Under the pieces are notes generated by a model. That model was given only the letters and a program-made list of their open reading frames with translations, did not search any database and was not told where the DNA came from. A stretch of DNA of 64,000 bases from Paramarasmius palmivorus. Taxonomy: Eukaryota > Basidiomycota > Agaricomycetes > Agaricales > Marasmiaceae. The number at the start of each line of letters is the position of its first letter. Within the stretch, counting starts at the first letter, position 1. Position numbers and translations under genes: made by a program. The stretch is taken from contig JAYKXP010000028.1 in the NCBI GenBank assembly GCA_037176845.1, positions 434,001 to 498,000 on the forward strand, read 5' to 3'. Below are positions 49,097 to 58,979 of the stretch, one piece after another.

Positions 49097-50339
49097 ATGG
49101 CTGCTTCACCCACGATTGATCCCCTCCAACTCTACATCGCTGGAATCACGCCCTCGCTGAGGTTGCTCATGGTGTTTACGGTTTGGGCAGCAGCACTGAT
49201 TCCTCTTCTCATTCTTCTCTTTTTCTTGTCTACTCCAACTGTTCGTAAACAGCCAATCTTTGCCATGAACGTCTTCACCGTTACGATGGGCATTATTATC
49301 GGTATCATGAATATGGAGCTCTATGTGAGTACCTAACTATGCGCTAGTACCTTTGTCCCAACTGCTTACTCTCCCAGGTAACACAAATCTTAAATCCTCT
49401 CGATCCCATGTCGATGCGGACATTACTTGCATATATCGGAATGATTCTCATCATGCCAATCCTCATGGATTGTATTTTAGCCTATCGGCTCACTGCTGTC
49501 TACCCCCGCCGAACAACGTCGACTCTTCTGTTGGCAATCATATTCGTTCCAATTGTTGCTTTCAAGATCGCGAGATTGACGAATCTAATCATCTTCATGG
49601 TGACATTTGCCCGTGACATTCTGCAAAAAGGTACTGGTGGAAGTGCTATCCCGGATTTTCAGAAACTGTGGGATCATGCACCGTATACGAAGATCGAATG
49701 GATCTTTCAAGTTGTGGACAATTGGTCTGTCTTTTGCACTTTCTGAACGTGATCCCACTACTGACGTAACACAGCTATACCTCCTCACTTTTCCTCTGGC
49801 AACTTTGGGTTGGTCGGTCCCGTGAGAAACAATCTGGAAGGGTAGACTCGTTTGGTGAGACGAATCACCAAACTTTAGGAGACAGAGATTGACAGTACTC
49901 GAAACAAGCATCAACTACAACCTCAAAGACTAGCAGGATTCAACAATTGTTCTACTTAGCCCTGTCAAGCTTTGTCTTCCCCTGCATCTTCAGCATAATC
50001 CAAGTTGGCATCGTGTTTCACAATCATGACTTCTTTTTGGGAGGCGAGTTCCACGTGCGATCCCTTTGATATAGTCCATTCTGATCACTCCCTTTAGCCT
50101 ACATCTTCGTGACTAACCTGTACTTCGAGATCATCTGTGTTCTGTTGGCCACCATTTGGGCGGTCAAGACTCACGCAGAGGTCGAGGGGCGACAAAATCA
50201 TACATACCCCTCCGTATCTTCGATGTCGTACAGATCGGGCGAGACAAGGGAGATCGTTATCACACGAGACATTGACATCACTACCTCGGCAAGCGTTGAG
50301 CTCAACGACCTTAGCAAGGAACAGTGGCGGCACAAGTAG
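49097..50339 (+). CDS. Seven-transmembrane receptor-like protein, copy A
   Basis: Starts MAASPTIDPLQLYIAGITPS at 49097. Seven hydrophobic segments can be placed: LLMVFTVWAAALIPLLILLF; IFAMNVFTVTMGIIIGIMNM; AYIGMILIMPILMDCILAYR; LLLAIIFVPIVAFKIARLTN; YTSSLFLWQLWV; LFYLALSSFVFPCIFSIIQV; and YIFVTNLYFEIICVLLATIW. The tail is short, polar and cytosolic, ending SKEQWRHK. No STE3 pheromone-receptor signature was recognised. It is about half identical to copy B along its whole length. The last intron (50044-50097) is GC-AG (AG|gcgagt). Likely a plasma-membrane receptor of an agaricomycete family with unknown ligand. Confidence 0.82.
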
Positions 50340-51233
50340 TCGAATGTACTAGCAGTACAAATCCGCAGTATCCAATGCTGCGTCAGCGGCTCCTAGAGTT
50401 GCTGAGGAACAGAGTCTGTATTATCTTAAAGTAGGCTATCTAGATGATTGTTGGCTTCCTCTTTTCCTTCAAATTTGGTAGTATGGCGAAATCAGGCACC
50501 TTACATGCGGAATATGGACCGGCGGGACGGTACGAGTATATAAAATTTTAGAGATCACATTTGTAAATCCGGAACACCTATGAGTCGAGCACCAAGTCAC
50601 TGTCAGAAAGGCGGAAGTGGAAAGCCGTAATGAGACATACGGTTGCCAAAAGTTACAGCCCTGTTCAGTTTTTTGACCCCCAATACACGAAAGATGGGGC
50701 TAATATCCGAGTCTGCCTCCTGGAATTACTTGCGTCAGTGAGTAATTATTACTAGAACTTGAAAACGAACGAAGCGCTTGACTCATTCAACTTGGACTAC
50801 TGGTAACGCAAACTGGGAGAATTAAACCGAGTCACCACATTCGGATATGTATACGATGCATTGATGATATCGTTTAGAAGCAGATGGTTGCCGTGTAATA
50901 GGCATCCAGAGCGGTTCCTTGATTTTGGACCACTGAGGTAAGTTCAGCGATTGTTGCCGGCGTAGCCGCTGTCACACCGTAAATAGAAAATATTTCGCTC
51001 GGAGGAATTGGGTGCGGATATGGCGTATATCAGTCAATAGCTGAAAAGAGGTGCGATACACCAGGAATCTTCTCCGAGTCAGTGAAGCTGCCTAATAAGG
51101 AAATTCTCTCAGTTGAAAAACAGAATATCACAATTATTGGTTGAAATATCTTGTCTCTCTCCGTTATTCTTCCGAGCGGTATATTTTCCATTTACGGAGT
51201 GTGCGTGCCTTTCAGCCTTCCACATCATCCAAA

Positions 51234-51251
51234 CATCATCATCATCATCAT
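51234..51251. repeat. (CAT)6 microsatellite
   Basis: Six perfect CAT units in the intergenic stretch upstream of 7TM copy B. Confidence 0.9.
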
Positions 51252-51309
51252 GCTACTATGCTATGCAGATGTAGAAGCGGAGTTTCGCTCTCTATTATCT
51301 CCTACTATC

Positions 51310-51346
51310 AAAGCACAAAGCACAAAGCACAAAGCACAAAGCACAA
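51310..51346. repeat. AAAGCAC heptamer tandem repeat, five copies
   Basis: Five perfect head-to-tail AAAGCAC units followed by AA. No spacers, so it is a minisatellite-like tract and not a CRISPR array. Confidence 0.9.
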
Positions 51347-51683
51347 TTCCAAAACCAGCTCCCGTCAAGTTCTACCTAAACTCGACTTGAATAGCCTGCC
51401 AGTGACTCGACCCGAGTCACGGAGCCTGAGGTAAGTCGTACTAACTCCCAAGATGAATGATAATAGTCTTTATTGGTATGTCTAGCCTCATCGGCTCATC
51501 ATCACGATGGTCAAAAGCGATGAAACGCACAAGAACCTTCTACGAATACAACCCCGAATCCGAATCAGTTGGACTCCTGGTGCTTTGGGCAGCGCTCTTA
51601 TTGCCATCTGATTCAGATTCCCGGCCTGATGCTACTAGCGCGGTATAACTACCCTGAGGTCGTGCACTTAACTCCCCACCGCG

Positions 51684-52920
51684 ATGGAAACTCCCCCGGG
51701 CCTGCAACTCTATATCGAGCTGACCATCAAGCCTGCTTTGACACAGCTCATAGTAGGCACGGTATGGGCCACTGCACTTATTCCACTGTTAGTCTTGCTC
51801 TTTCTTTGGTCGAATTCACAGATACGGAGGCAGCCAATGTTTATTATGAACGTTCTGCTGGTGATGACTGGAATAGTAATTGGCATTCTTAACGCGTATC
51901 TTTTCGTGAGTTGTTTGCTTCGCGGTTCGAGCTCAAGCAAGTCTGCTAACATTTCGTCACTAAGGTCACTCTAGTCATTGACCCTCAAGGAACTTCCGTA
52001 AAGGCTGATTATGCCTTCCTGGGGATGCTCACCACGATGCCAATTGTGATCGATTGCATTCTTGCCTACAGACTCTACATCATATACCCATTCAACTCTA
52101 CACCGAAACCACTGCTCGCTGTGATCTTCGTTCCTATCTTTCTCTACAAAGTGGCGCGCATAGTAAATCTTTCAATCTTTTGGGCAGATTTTGTGCCGTC
52201 CACCTCTGGCTTTGGTCGGCTGCAAGTCGACGCACGATTCGCATGGTACTTCACGGGTAATGAACTTCCGTGGCAAAAGATAGAGATGATATTCCTCATT
52301 GTCGACAACTGGTGTGTTTCGTTCTCTCAGTTACCGCTTTCATTAGTAACTCTGAACCAGTCATACCTCTGCCTTTATCCTGTGGCGTTTGTGGGGTTCT
52401 GGATACGCCAGTCCAGAATTCGGGGCTTTGGGTAAAACTGAAAAACTCCGTAGGACGATACTTACTTCGCTAGTCTATTCAAGATATTAACACGACGTCC
52501 TCCGAGATAGATGAATCTGGCAGGTCGGCAGCAACAGCCATCAACCCTGTCCAGCGTCTGTTCTATCTTGCTTTGTCAAGCTTTATCCTGCCATGCGTAT
52601 TCAGTATCACACTAGTGATCGTCCTGTTTGTGAAGAAGGACTTTTATATGGGTGGTATGTAGTGTCTAAGGTTACTTGTTCAGGGCTCATTCTTTAAACT
52701 TTTGTCAGCATACATCTTCGTCACAAACCTATACCTTGAGATCATTTGTGTCTTAATAGCCACAATCTGGGCAGGCAAATCGCGAGCAGAATCGAAGAGT
52801 ACCAAACGACGCCCGACTTCGGTTCTATCCTCCAGGCTCAGAACAGACCAACAGGCTGCCGAACTTCGACTAATCGATAACGTTGAACTCCTTGAGGTTC
52901 GCAAGGGACACTCGCAATAG
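51684..52920 (+). CDS. Seven-transmembrane receptor-like protein, copy B
   Basis: Starts METPPGLQLYIELTIKPALT at 51684. It matches copy A segment by segment: TVWATALIPLLVLLFLWSNS, QPMFIMNVLLVMTGIVIGIL, TTMPIVIDCILAYRLYIIYP, LLAVIFVPIFLYKVARIVNL, LFYLALSSFILPCVFSITLV and AYIFVTNLYLEIICVLIATI. Shared motifs such as LSSF, AYIFVTNLY and EIICVL and the shared intron positions show that the two genes arose by tandem duplication. The tail is Ser/Lys-rich and ends EVRKGHSQ. Its last intron uses a normal GT donor (TG|gtatgt), unlike copy A. Ligand and G-protein coupling are unknown. Confidence 0.82.
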
Positions 52921-53766
52921 TAGTTTGCAGGCATACGTAGGACTAGAAAGCATACCAGCGATAGTCCGAGGTTGAGGATTCCATACGAATCTCCCTACCT
53001 GCATGAGTTCAAGTTGTTCGCAGTGTCGCTATAATCATCACTTGGGTAATACAGTCTCCGGATACTACGAGAGCCAGGCGGAATGGTACCCCAGGGTAGT
53101 GATACTATATTCGTCCAAGTATCAGCACATCACAAGCACGACCACCTAATTGAGCAGTAAGTATCAACACACCGTAGTACATCAGTACTCCCAGAAAAAC
53201 TCCTTTGGGCATTGCGATGTCCAGATACTTTAGTACTCATGAACACTCCTGTACTATTGGTAGTGTGGTAGTCCTTCGAGCGCAAAAAGAGGAAAAGCCT
53301 TGGCTTCATGGTATGTATCCACATACCGCAATATAAAGGCATGTTTTGAAAGCGTAAAATGAGCGGCCCCCTTTCCTACGCTGTCTGGCTCTCTGCCCTG
53401 GTCGTAGCGTAGTTGGCCACTTTATATTGTTTTTTGTTTCTGGTCCTCCCGGCAGTGATGACGAGCCTAAATCTCAACGACATTCGGAAGCCAACATGTC
53501 ACTCTGCATCTCAATGGAGCATCTATACGTGTAAAGAGTCTTTTGAGTCCAACTGAGCAATGGTAGAGTCGGTAGTTCCAATAAATTGTGGTGCCTGCAT
53601 TGTGCTTAGAGTCTGTCCATGAAAGACTTCAGGCTTGGGTATTAATCGTAACATATCTACGTTTTCCATCCAGGATTCATCCGACCAAGAAACCAAATGG
53701 AAGCATGTTACTACGATTCCTAAAGTAAACGCCGCACTCATCAGTAGCATGAAATATATCTTCAAA
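52921..53766. other. Gene-free stretch between 7TM copy B and uS5m
   Basis: About 850 bp. Frames on both strands are short and low in information. GTACT-containing motifs recur around 53170-53260 but form no clear array. Holds the 3' UTRs of two convergent genes. No transposon ends seen. Confidence 0.45.
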
Positions 53767-55253
53767 CTACTTTCTAAAGACTTCAACCCTTCTCCCCCGA
53801 TCCCGCTCGACATCACCTTTTGTCCTCATACCATAACCCTTTCCGAGCCGCTTACCTTTACCACCTGCACCATCACCAAAGCCGAGAGGATTATGACCAC
53901 CTCCAAGCATCATCGTGAGACCTTGCATAATCATCAAGGGATTGCGGGATCCCCAGACTTTGGCGGAGATATCCTACGAGCCGACAATGTCATTATCGAG
54001 AAACGAGAGAGAGTAGAAAACGCTGACTTTAATGCCACCCGCTTTAAGTACTTGATGTACGATTGGTCCACATCTCAAACCGAATCCAACAGGCCTAGGC
54101 CGCATCTTGATCTCTGTGGAACGGAACTTCATTGACATTTCTGTCCAAATGGTTCTGTTCTCGAAACGATGGATATACTCGAGGTTTTTTAGTGCATTTA
54201 TACGGGCCTGTCAAGTATGAGTATGGCTGCAAACATGTGTAGAAAGGTAGAAACGATACCTTTGTCCATGCAACACTCGGTTCGCCGTCAGTCCCGCTAC
54301 CAATTCCAACAAGCCCGTCACCATTGCCTATAACCATCCACGCCTGATTTCGATGAATTTTTCCTTTTCCTGTTTGCTGGGTGACGAAACTGTGTCCCAT
54401 GAAGATCAAATCAAAGAGATGTAAAACGAAAAGATCAGCGTACCGGTAAAGTAAAGGAAACGCGTATTTTGGTTTAAAGTTGTGAGGGACGTTCGCCAAC
54501 TCGTTCTCCCTATGCGCGCAGCATGTCAATACTTGAACGAGCGGGCAAGTCGTATATATATGGGACGCACTTGACCTCCTCATCATTTAAATCCGTCTTC
54601 GTCGGTTGAACTCCCTTTGGAGGATATTGAACATCCCATCCCATTGTGCCGTCGTCCAACTGGCGCCATTCTGGAGGATTATCCATGAAATGACTCTGGA
54701 CGAAGAATGACTGAACGTTTCGTTCTATGACGCGGTTGTGGTATGGGTTCGTCTCGGTTGGTGGTATGTCGAGGAGCTCCATTGAATCCATGAGAGGGTC
54801 GGGTGACATGAGGTTTGGATACGGCCGGTTGGGAATGTCAATGGATTCTTGTGAAGGTGTGAATTCTTCTCCTACGTCGAGGCCTTTGCCTATGGCCAAC
54901 ACCTCTTCTTGCGCCTTTTCTAATGACTCTATGTCAAGTGAGACTCCCCATTTTGCAAAAATCTCCCTGAGACCACGTAGAGCCGAAAGATTTGGTGGGT
55001 TGTGAAGAGGTGTTTTGAGGAAACGACGAAGAAGAGTGTTGTAGAGAGAATTTTGTTCGGGTCGGGACTGGATTTCACGGAGCGCGTGCTGAATCGAGGG
55101 GTTACTGGACGTCAGGAGAAGTTGGAGACTAGGTCTGTCTGTGATGGTGAATTTGTTGTCGGAATTGGTCGCATATCGTCTAACATAGTGAGCAGACCGC
55201 CTGGGACAGTGAGCAGACCGTTGAGCGCACTGTCGTCCAAATAGACGGAACAT
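53767..55253 (-). CDS. MRPS5: Mitochondrial small ribosomal subunit protein uS5m (MRPS5)
   Basis: Starts at 55253 with an Arg-rich mitochondrial presequence, MFRLFGRQCAQRSAHCPRRS. A fungal N-terminal extension follows, up to DVQYPPKGVQPTKTDLNDEE. The S5 domains follow: MVIGNGDGLVGIGSGTDGEP (the dsRNA-binding-like loop), ARINALKNLEYIHRFENRTI, RPRPVGFGLRCGPIVHQVLK and the C-terminal fold GGIKDISA with WGSRNPLMIMQGL. It ends RRVEVFRK at 53767; an antisense plus-strand frame over the last exon is a shadow. Structural protein of the mitochondrial small subunit near the mRNA entry site. Its divergent promoter is only 83 bp and carries two CCCTAA motifs. Confidence 0.92.
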
Positions 55254-55308
55254 TTGGCGCGTGGAGAGTGTGACAGTGTCAGTGACAGGAAAAAAACGGT
55301 GAGGGTGT

Positions 55309-55335
55309 CCTAACCCTAACTTGACCTAACCCTAA
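55309..55335. promoter_or_regulatory. Two telomere-like CCTAACCCTAA motifs in the uS5m/unknown-gene promoter
   Basis: CCTAACCCTAAC at 55309-55320 and CCTAACCCTAA at 55325-55335 sit just before the ATG at 55337, in the 83-bp divergent promoter. On the other strand they read TTAGGG-type sequence, the binding site of Tbf1-class Myb factors that drive ribosomal-protein genes in several fungi. Regulatory use here is inferred. Confidence 0.55.
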
Positions 55336-55336
55336 A

Positions 55337-56098
55337 ATGCATCTTCCTAGTGCACTCTCACAAATTGCTCTTCGCCGTCTAGTGTATGAGCAGAAATACG
55401 CCGAGGCATATCGCTATCTTCTTGCTCTCAATGCTTCATCTCGTACGACGCGTATAAAATCAGACAAAATTTACATAAAACCAGTCCTTCACCATCTCCC
55501 CCACTTACCCAACGCGTTCCACAGCACCATCTTTTTCAACTGGCTACAACTCTTGCCCACCTATGAAGAACTTTCTAGACCTAGACCCTCGCAAAGTCGA
55601 GGACATGGATTTCAGCATCCCCGATTCTCCAGACACTTCTATACAGAAGGCGATCCTACAACCCTCTTACCTGTCGTCGTGAAATGGGCCGCGACAGCAG
55701 CGCAAAAGGGCTACATACACAACATTTGGACAGAATGGTGGGCTTGGATTGTTCGGCTGGTGTCAGAGAAAACTGGAGTGGAATTGGGCATGGAACTCGT
55801 GCAGAATGCCGTCGATTACGAACTTGAACGAGGTCTACCATCCAAAGCCCTCCGCGCCAGATCTTCCCCGACTTTCCAGGAGGACGAAATGTTGACACCC
55901 CTTCGCATATCACTATCACCAGTTTCGACGCGTATCTTACACGCATATACATGCCTACTTCAAGGTTGTCGGTTGGCAGGGCAAAAGTGGGAAGCAGAGT
56001 TGGAAAGGCGGTTGGTCGAGAGGCAGGCGCAGTGTAGTTCGAACGAAGAAAAAATGGCGTTGGACGTTACCTTACGGCGGATCAGAACACAGGACTAG
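55337..56098 (+). CDS. Unknown intronless protein (253 aa)
   Basis: A single uninterrupted frame, MHLPSALSQIALRRLVYEQK to LRRIRTQD, with codon texture like the neighbours. Mostly helical, with repeated hairpins such as YAEAYRYLLALNA, FFNWLQLLPTYEEL, WAATAAQKGYIHNIWTEWWA and STRILHAYTCLLQGCRLAG. It has no signal peptide or membrane span. The helical-hairpin texture could fit a PPR/TPR-like scaffold but no repeat consensus is clear. It shares an 83-bp promoter with mitoribosomal uS5m, which hints at co-expression. Function unknown. Being intronless is unusual in this window. Confidence 0.7.
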   Translation: MHLPSALSQIALRRLVYEQKYAEAYRYLLALNASSRTTRIKSDKIYIKPVLHHLPHLPNAFHSTIFFNWLQLLPTYEELSRPRPSQSRGHGFQHPRFSRHFYTEGDPTTLLPVVVKWAATAAQKGYIHNIWTEWWAWIVRLVSEKTGVELGMELVQNAVDYELERGLPSKALRARSSPTFQEDEMLTPLRISLSPVSTRILHAYTCLLQGCRLAGQKWEAELERRLVERQAQCSSNEEKMALDVTLRRIRTQD

Positions 56099-56294
56099 TT
56101 TATGACAGTTAATGGCGCTTTACACTAGAATAATGACCAAGGTTCATAATTTCATTGCGTGGAGATGGAGAACCGCCACTGAATAAATTATACCTCTTGA
56201 CTTTCCTCACATAGAACGGCAACAGAAACGTGTTCAATGAAACAGGTCTGTTGAACCATATAGTTCATGGTAATACACGTTTAAAAATTGAATC

Positions 56295-57877
56295 TTATAT
56301 CATGGCGTCGCCTGCTCCATCAAGGCATCGAAGCTTCAAGTACACATCCGTCCCTTTCAATTCGTTAGCTCCGAATCCCAGTGGACAAATTAAGTAACGC
56401 ATGGACTTACCCCAACCTTCTAGTGCCATCAAATCCAAAGAGCCACCAAAATACCTATACACTAGGTGAGCCTTTCAAAAGGGAAGGAACCAAAACAAAC
56501 GCACCTTGCATACAAACGACTCATAGGCAACCCGTACCCTAAACCAGCAATAGTGCCCAGTCCTGTCTGCAGGCCCTTCCTAGTCATCTCAGCAAACAAA
56601 TTTCCTTCCCCAACACCACCGCTTCCAATGGCAGCACTTCCGCCGACATATTGAGCAGCGTACGGTCCCCCATCATCATCTTCCAGTGCACTCCCATCCG
56701 TAGCACGTCCAGCTGTCGTGAAAGCATAGGAGTATATCTTCTCTATATTCGACAATGACACGCCACCTCCTTGGTCTCGTACGCGTATCGAGAAGAAACT
56801 CGATGGATCCCCGGGAGGAGCTGGCGAAGGAGAAAGGGTAATTACAACGGGAGGCAAGTCTTTGGTTCCAGTTTTATGCCGATGCTCTACGGTAGCTCGA
56901 AACGAGTTTTTGAGTATCTCTGTGAGAATGTACTCCAGATGGACAGGAACATACCTAAAAGGAGCGCGTTTAGTAAACCATTGTCATCTACCGAAAACAT
57001 TCTGGAACACCTACGCAAACGTCGCATCGGCATGTCCGTCGATCACAATGGAAGGGCTCGCACCAAGGGTTGCTTCACAAAGTTCGGACACAAAGTTACC
57101 ACACATTCTAATCATTTGTGCGGGAGAACACTTCATGTCTACAATTCCTATATTGGACCGTTCAGGGCTGTTTATAGCATGCGACAGGGCAACGTGTTGT
57201 TCAGCAATGAGGCGAACGGATAGACGGTTGCGGATGGCTCCGTCCAAGAATTCGTTGACTTGAGATGGTGAAAGATATTTTGAGCATTCTTGGAACCTGT
57301 GATAGACGTTATGAAGGCGTGTTTATACGTCGTCGAGCACCATGCACGACGTACCCCTTTGCCATGGTGGGTATATCATTCGCATGCCTCCCAATAACTT
57401 CTTCTAGTTCCTCTGCAAAGTCCGCGTTCTCATCCAATGTAGTAGGCGTAGGATATGTGGCGAGCCATAGGAAGCTTTCCCTGTCTGCTGCTAGAGTATT
57501 CGCTATGTATCTTGTAAAGCCATGAGCATGGTATACAAACAGAATAATACCCCAACTCACGGATTGGTCCCGACAATGAAAGGTAATCCCTCCAGCGACC
57601 GAACACGAGTGGCCAGCCTTCGCGGTATCTCTGATAGAGCATACGAGACAGACGCCAAAACAGATTCGGTTGTCACACTGGGTCGACCAAAAGCTAATAG
57701 GTCTGAAAGGTTCATAGGGCGTGCCGGAGACGAGGCATACTTTTCAAGTAGCTCAGTCAGCTCTGCAGATTTCGGAGATGGTGCTCGTCGATAGTAAGAA
57801 AATGAACGGCTTTGTGCAATGCTGAAAACTGTCCACCGCCCCGTGAGCTTGAGGGTCCTGGAAGGTCGAGTCAACAT
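56295..57877 (-). CDS. Mitochondrial alpha-ketoacid dehydrogenase kinase (BCKDK/PDK family)
   Basis: The ATG at 57877 gives an Arg/Ser-rich mitochondrial leader, MLTRPSRTLKLTGRWTVFSI. The BCDHK N-terminal helical domain follows (PARPMNLSDLLAFGRPSV; RRLATRVRSLEGLPFIVGTN; FLDGAIRNRLSVRLIAEQHV). The GHKL ATPase comes next: the N box EILKNSFRATVEH, the G1 box VRDQGGGVS and the G2 region GLGYGLPMSRLYARYFGGSL. It ends LRCLDGAGDAMI at 56295. The family phosphorylates E1-alpha of pyruvate or branched-chain ketoacid dehydrogenase in the matrix and inactivates it. I cannot say which complex. A disordered Gly/Asp insert between G1 and G2 is longer than usual. Confidence 0.9.
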
Positions 57878-57939
57878 AAGTATTACCTTGGCCGCGCGCA
57901 CGGGCCATTATAATTATTTGATCTTCGCACACAACCACC
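57878..57939. promoter_or_regulatory. 62-bp divergent promoter between the kinase and PRP38
   Basis: The start codons lie 62 bp apart. The interval is AT-rich in the middle (ttataattattt near 57908-57919), which could act as a shared TATA-like element. Confidence 0.5.
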
Positions 57940-58955
57940 ATGGCCAATACTACCGTCACCGGTGCAAAAGCTATTCATGGACAAAATCCTCAGGTATGTC
58001 TTCGGCCATATTTCTTTTTCAAGGCTTTGGCACTTATGGTTTCAGTTTCTTGTAGAAACTGTGATTCGAAACCGTATATATGAATCGAATTATTGGAAAG
58101 AACACTGCTTCGCTTTAACAGGTACGTCTCATATGATATCTCGTACCTCCTAGCTCACCTAGGAATCTTCAGCGGAGAGTCTAATCGACAAAGCAATCGA
58201 GCTCAAGTACATAGGTGGTGTGTATGGGAACCAACGTCCGACCGAGTTTATATGCCTTCTGCTCAAGCTACTACAAATTCAACCGGAGAAGGAGATTTTG
58301 ATCGAGTACCTGCAAGCAGACGAGTTCAAGGACGTGCAAATTTATCTCTGATTTTGAACTCTATGTCCTAACATCTGATTTAGGTATCTTCGAGCTCTAG
58401 CAGCCATGTACATTCGGATGACTTTCAGTGCTGTTGAAGTTTATGATATTCTGGAGCCTTTACTGAAGGACTATCGCAAGTTACGGATGAGAAACATGGG
58501 TACGTGATCCATTGCTAGCAACTGGGTCTTTTTCTAATTTCCATACAGCGGGCTACACACTTACCTTCATAGACGAGTTCGTAGATTCATTGCTGACAGA
58601 GGAACGAGTATGCGATATCATCCTACCTCGGCTGATCAAACGTCAGGTTTTGGAAGAAAATGGCGACATCGGGCCTCGAAAGAGCAGGTTATTAGATGCA
58701 TTAGAAGGGAACAGTGACAACGAAAGTAATAGAGGTCGAAGCAGGAGCAGAAGTGCAAGCAAGAACAGAAGCGATAGTGGGACTAGAGGCAGGAGTGCGG
58801 AACGAATAAGCCCGAGCTCTAGGGCATCCTCTCCGGGCTCTCGATACGTATCTCGCAGTCCTTCGCGGTCACGATCGAGGTCTAGGTCACCGTCCCTTGC
58901 TCCTTCATACCGTTCTAGAAGTCGTAGTATATCACCCGATAGGATGGAGATATAG
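57940..58955 (+). CDS. PRP38: Pre-mRNA splicing factor PRP38
   Basis: Starts MANTTVTGAKAIHGQNPQFL at 57940. The PRP38 domain is complete: ETVIRNRIYESNYWKEHCFA, IDKAIELKYIGGVYGNQRPT, FICLLLKLLQIQPEKEIL, LRALAAMYIRMTFSAVEVYD, LEPLLKDYRKLRMRN and FIDEFVDSLLTEERVCDIIL. The C-terminus is an RS domain with many Ser-Arg dipeptides, ending DRMEI. The protein joins the spliceosome at the B-complex stage within the tri-snRNP environment and is needed for activation. The RS tail resembles metazoan PRP38A rather than budding yeast. Five or so short introns. Its stop is 24 bp from the convergent uL15m stop. Confidence 0.95.
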
Positions 58956-58979
58956 GTGCATACAAATAGTCAACCCATT

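Larger units (their letters stand above)
50340..51683. other. 1.3-kb gene-free stretch between the 7TM paralogues
   Basis: No credible gene; frames are short and unlike known families. It contains a (CAT)6 run and a heptamer tandem repeat, annotated separately. The stretch upstream of copy B presumably holds its promoter. Confidence 0.5.

Noticed and set aside
51310..51346. Heptamer array as a CRISPR-like element
   Set aside because: Repeats are head-to-tail with no spacers and the genome is fungal.
50340..51683. Degenerate transposon between the 7TM copies
   Set aside because: No transposase or reverse-transcriptase remnants, terminal repeats or target-site duplications could be seen by eye.
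53635..54135. 166-codon plus-strand frame over the end of uS5m
   Set aside because: The minus strand gives the conserved S5 C-terminal fold through to a stop at 53767; the plus frame is its shadow.
55309..55335. Telomere-like repeat as a chromosome end or fusion scar
   Set aside because: Only two short units, tightly enclosed by housekeeping genes on both sides; a promoter element is the simpler reading.
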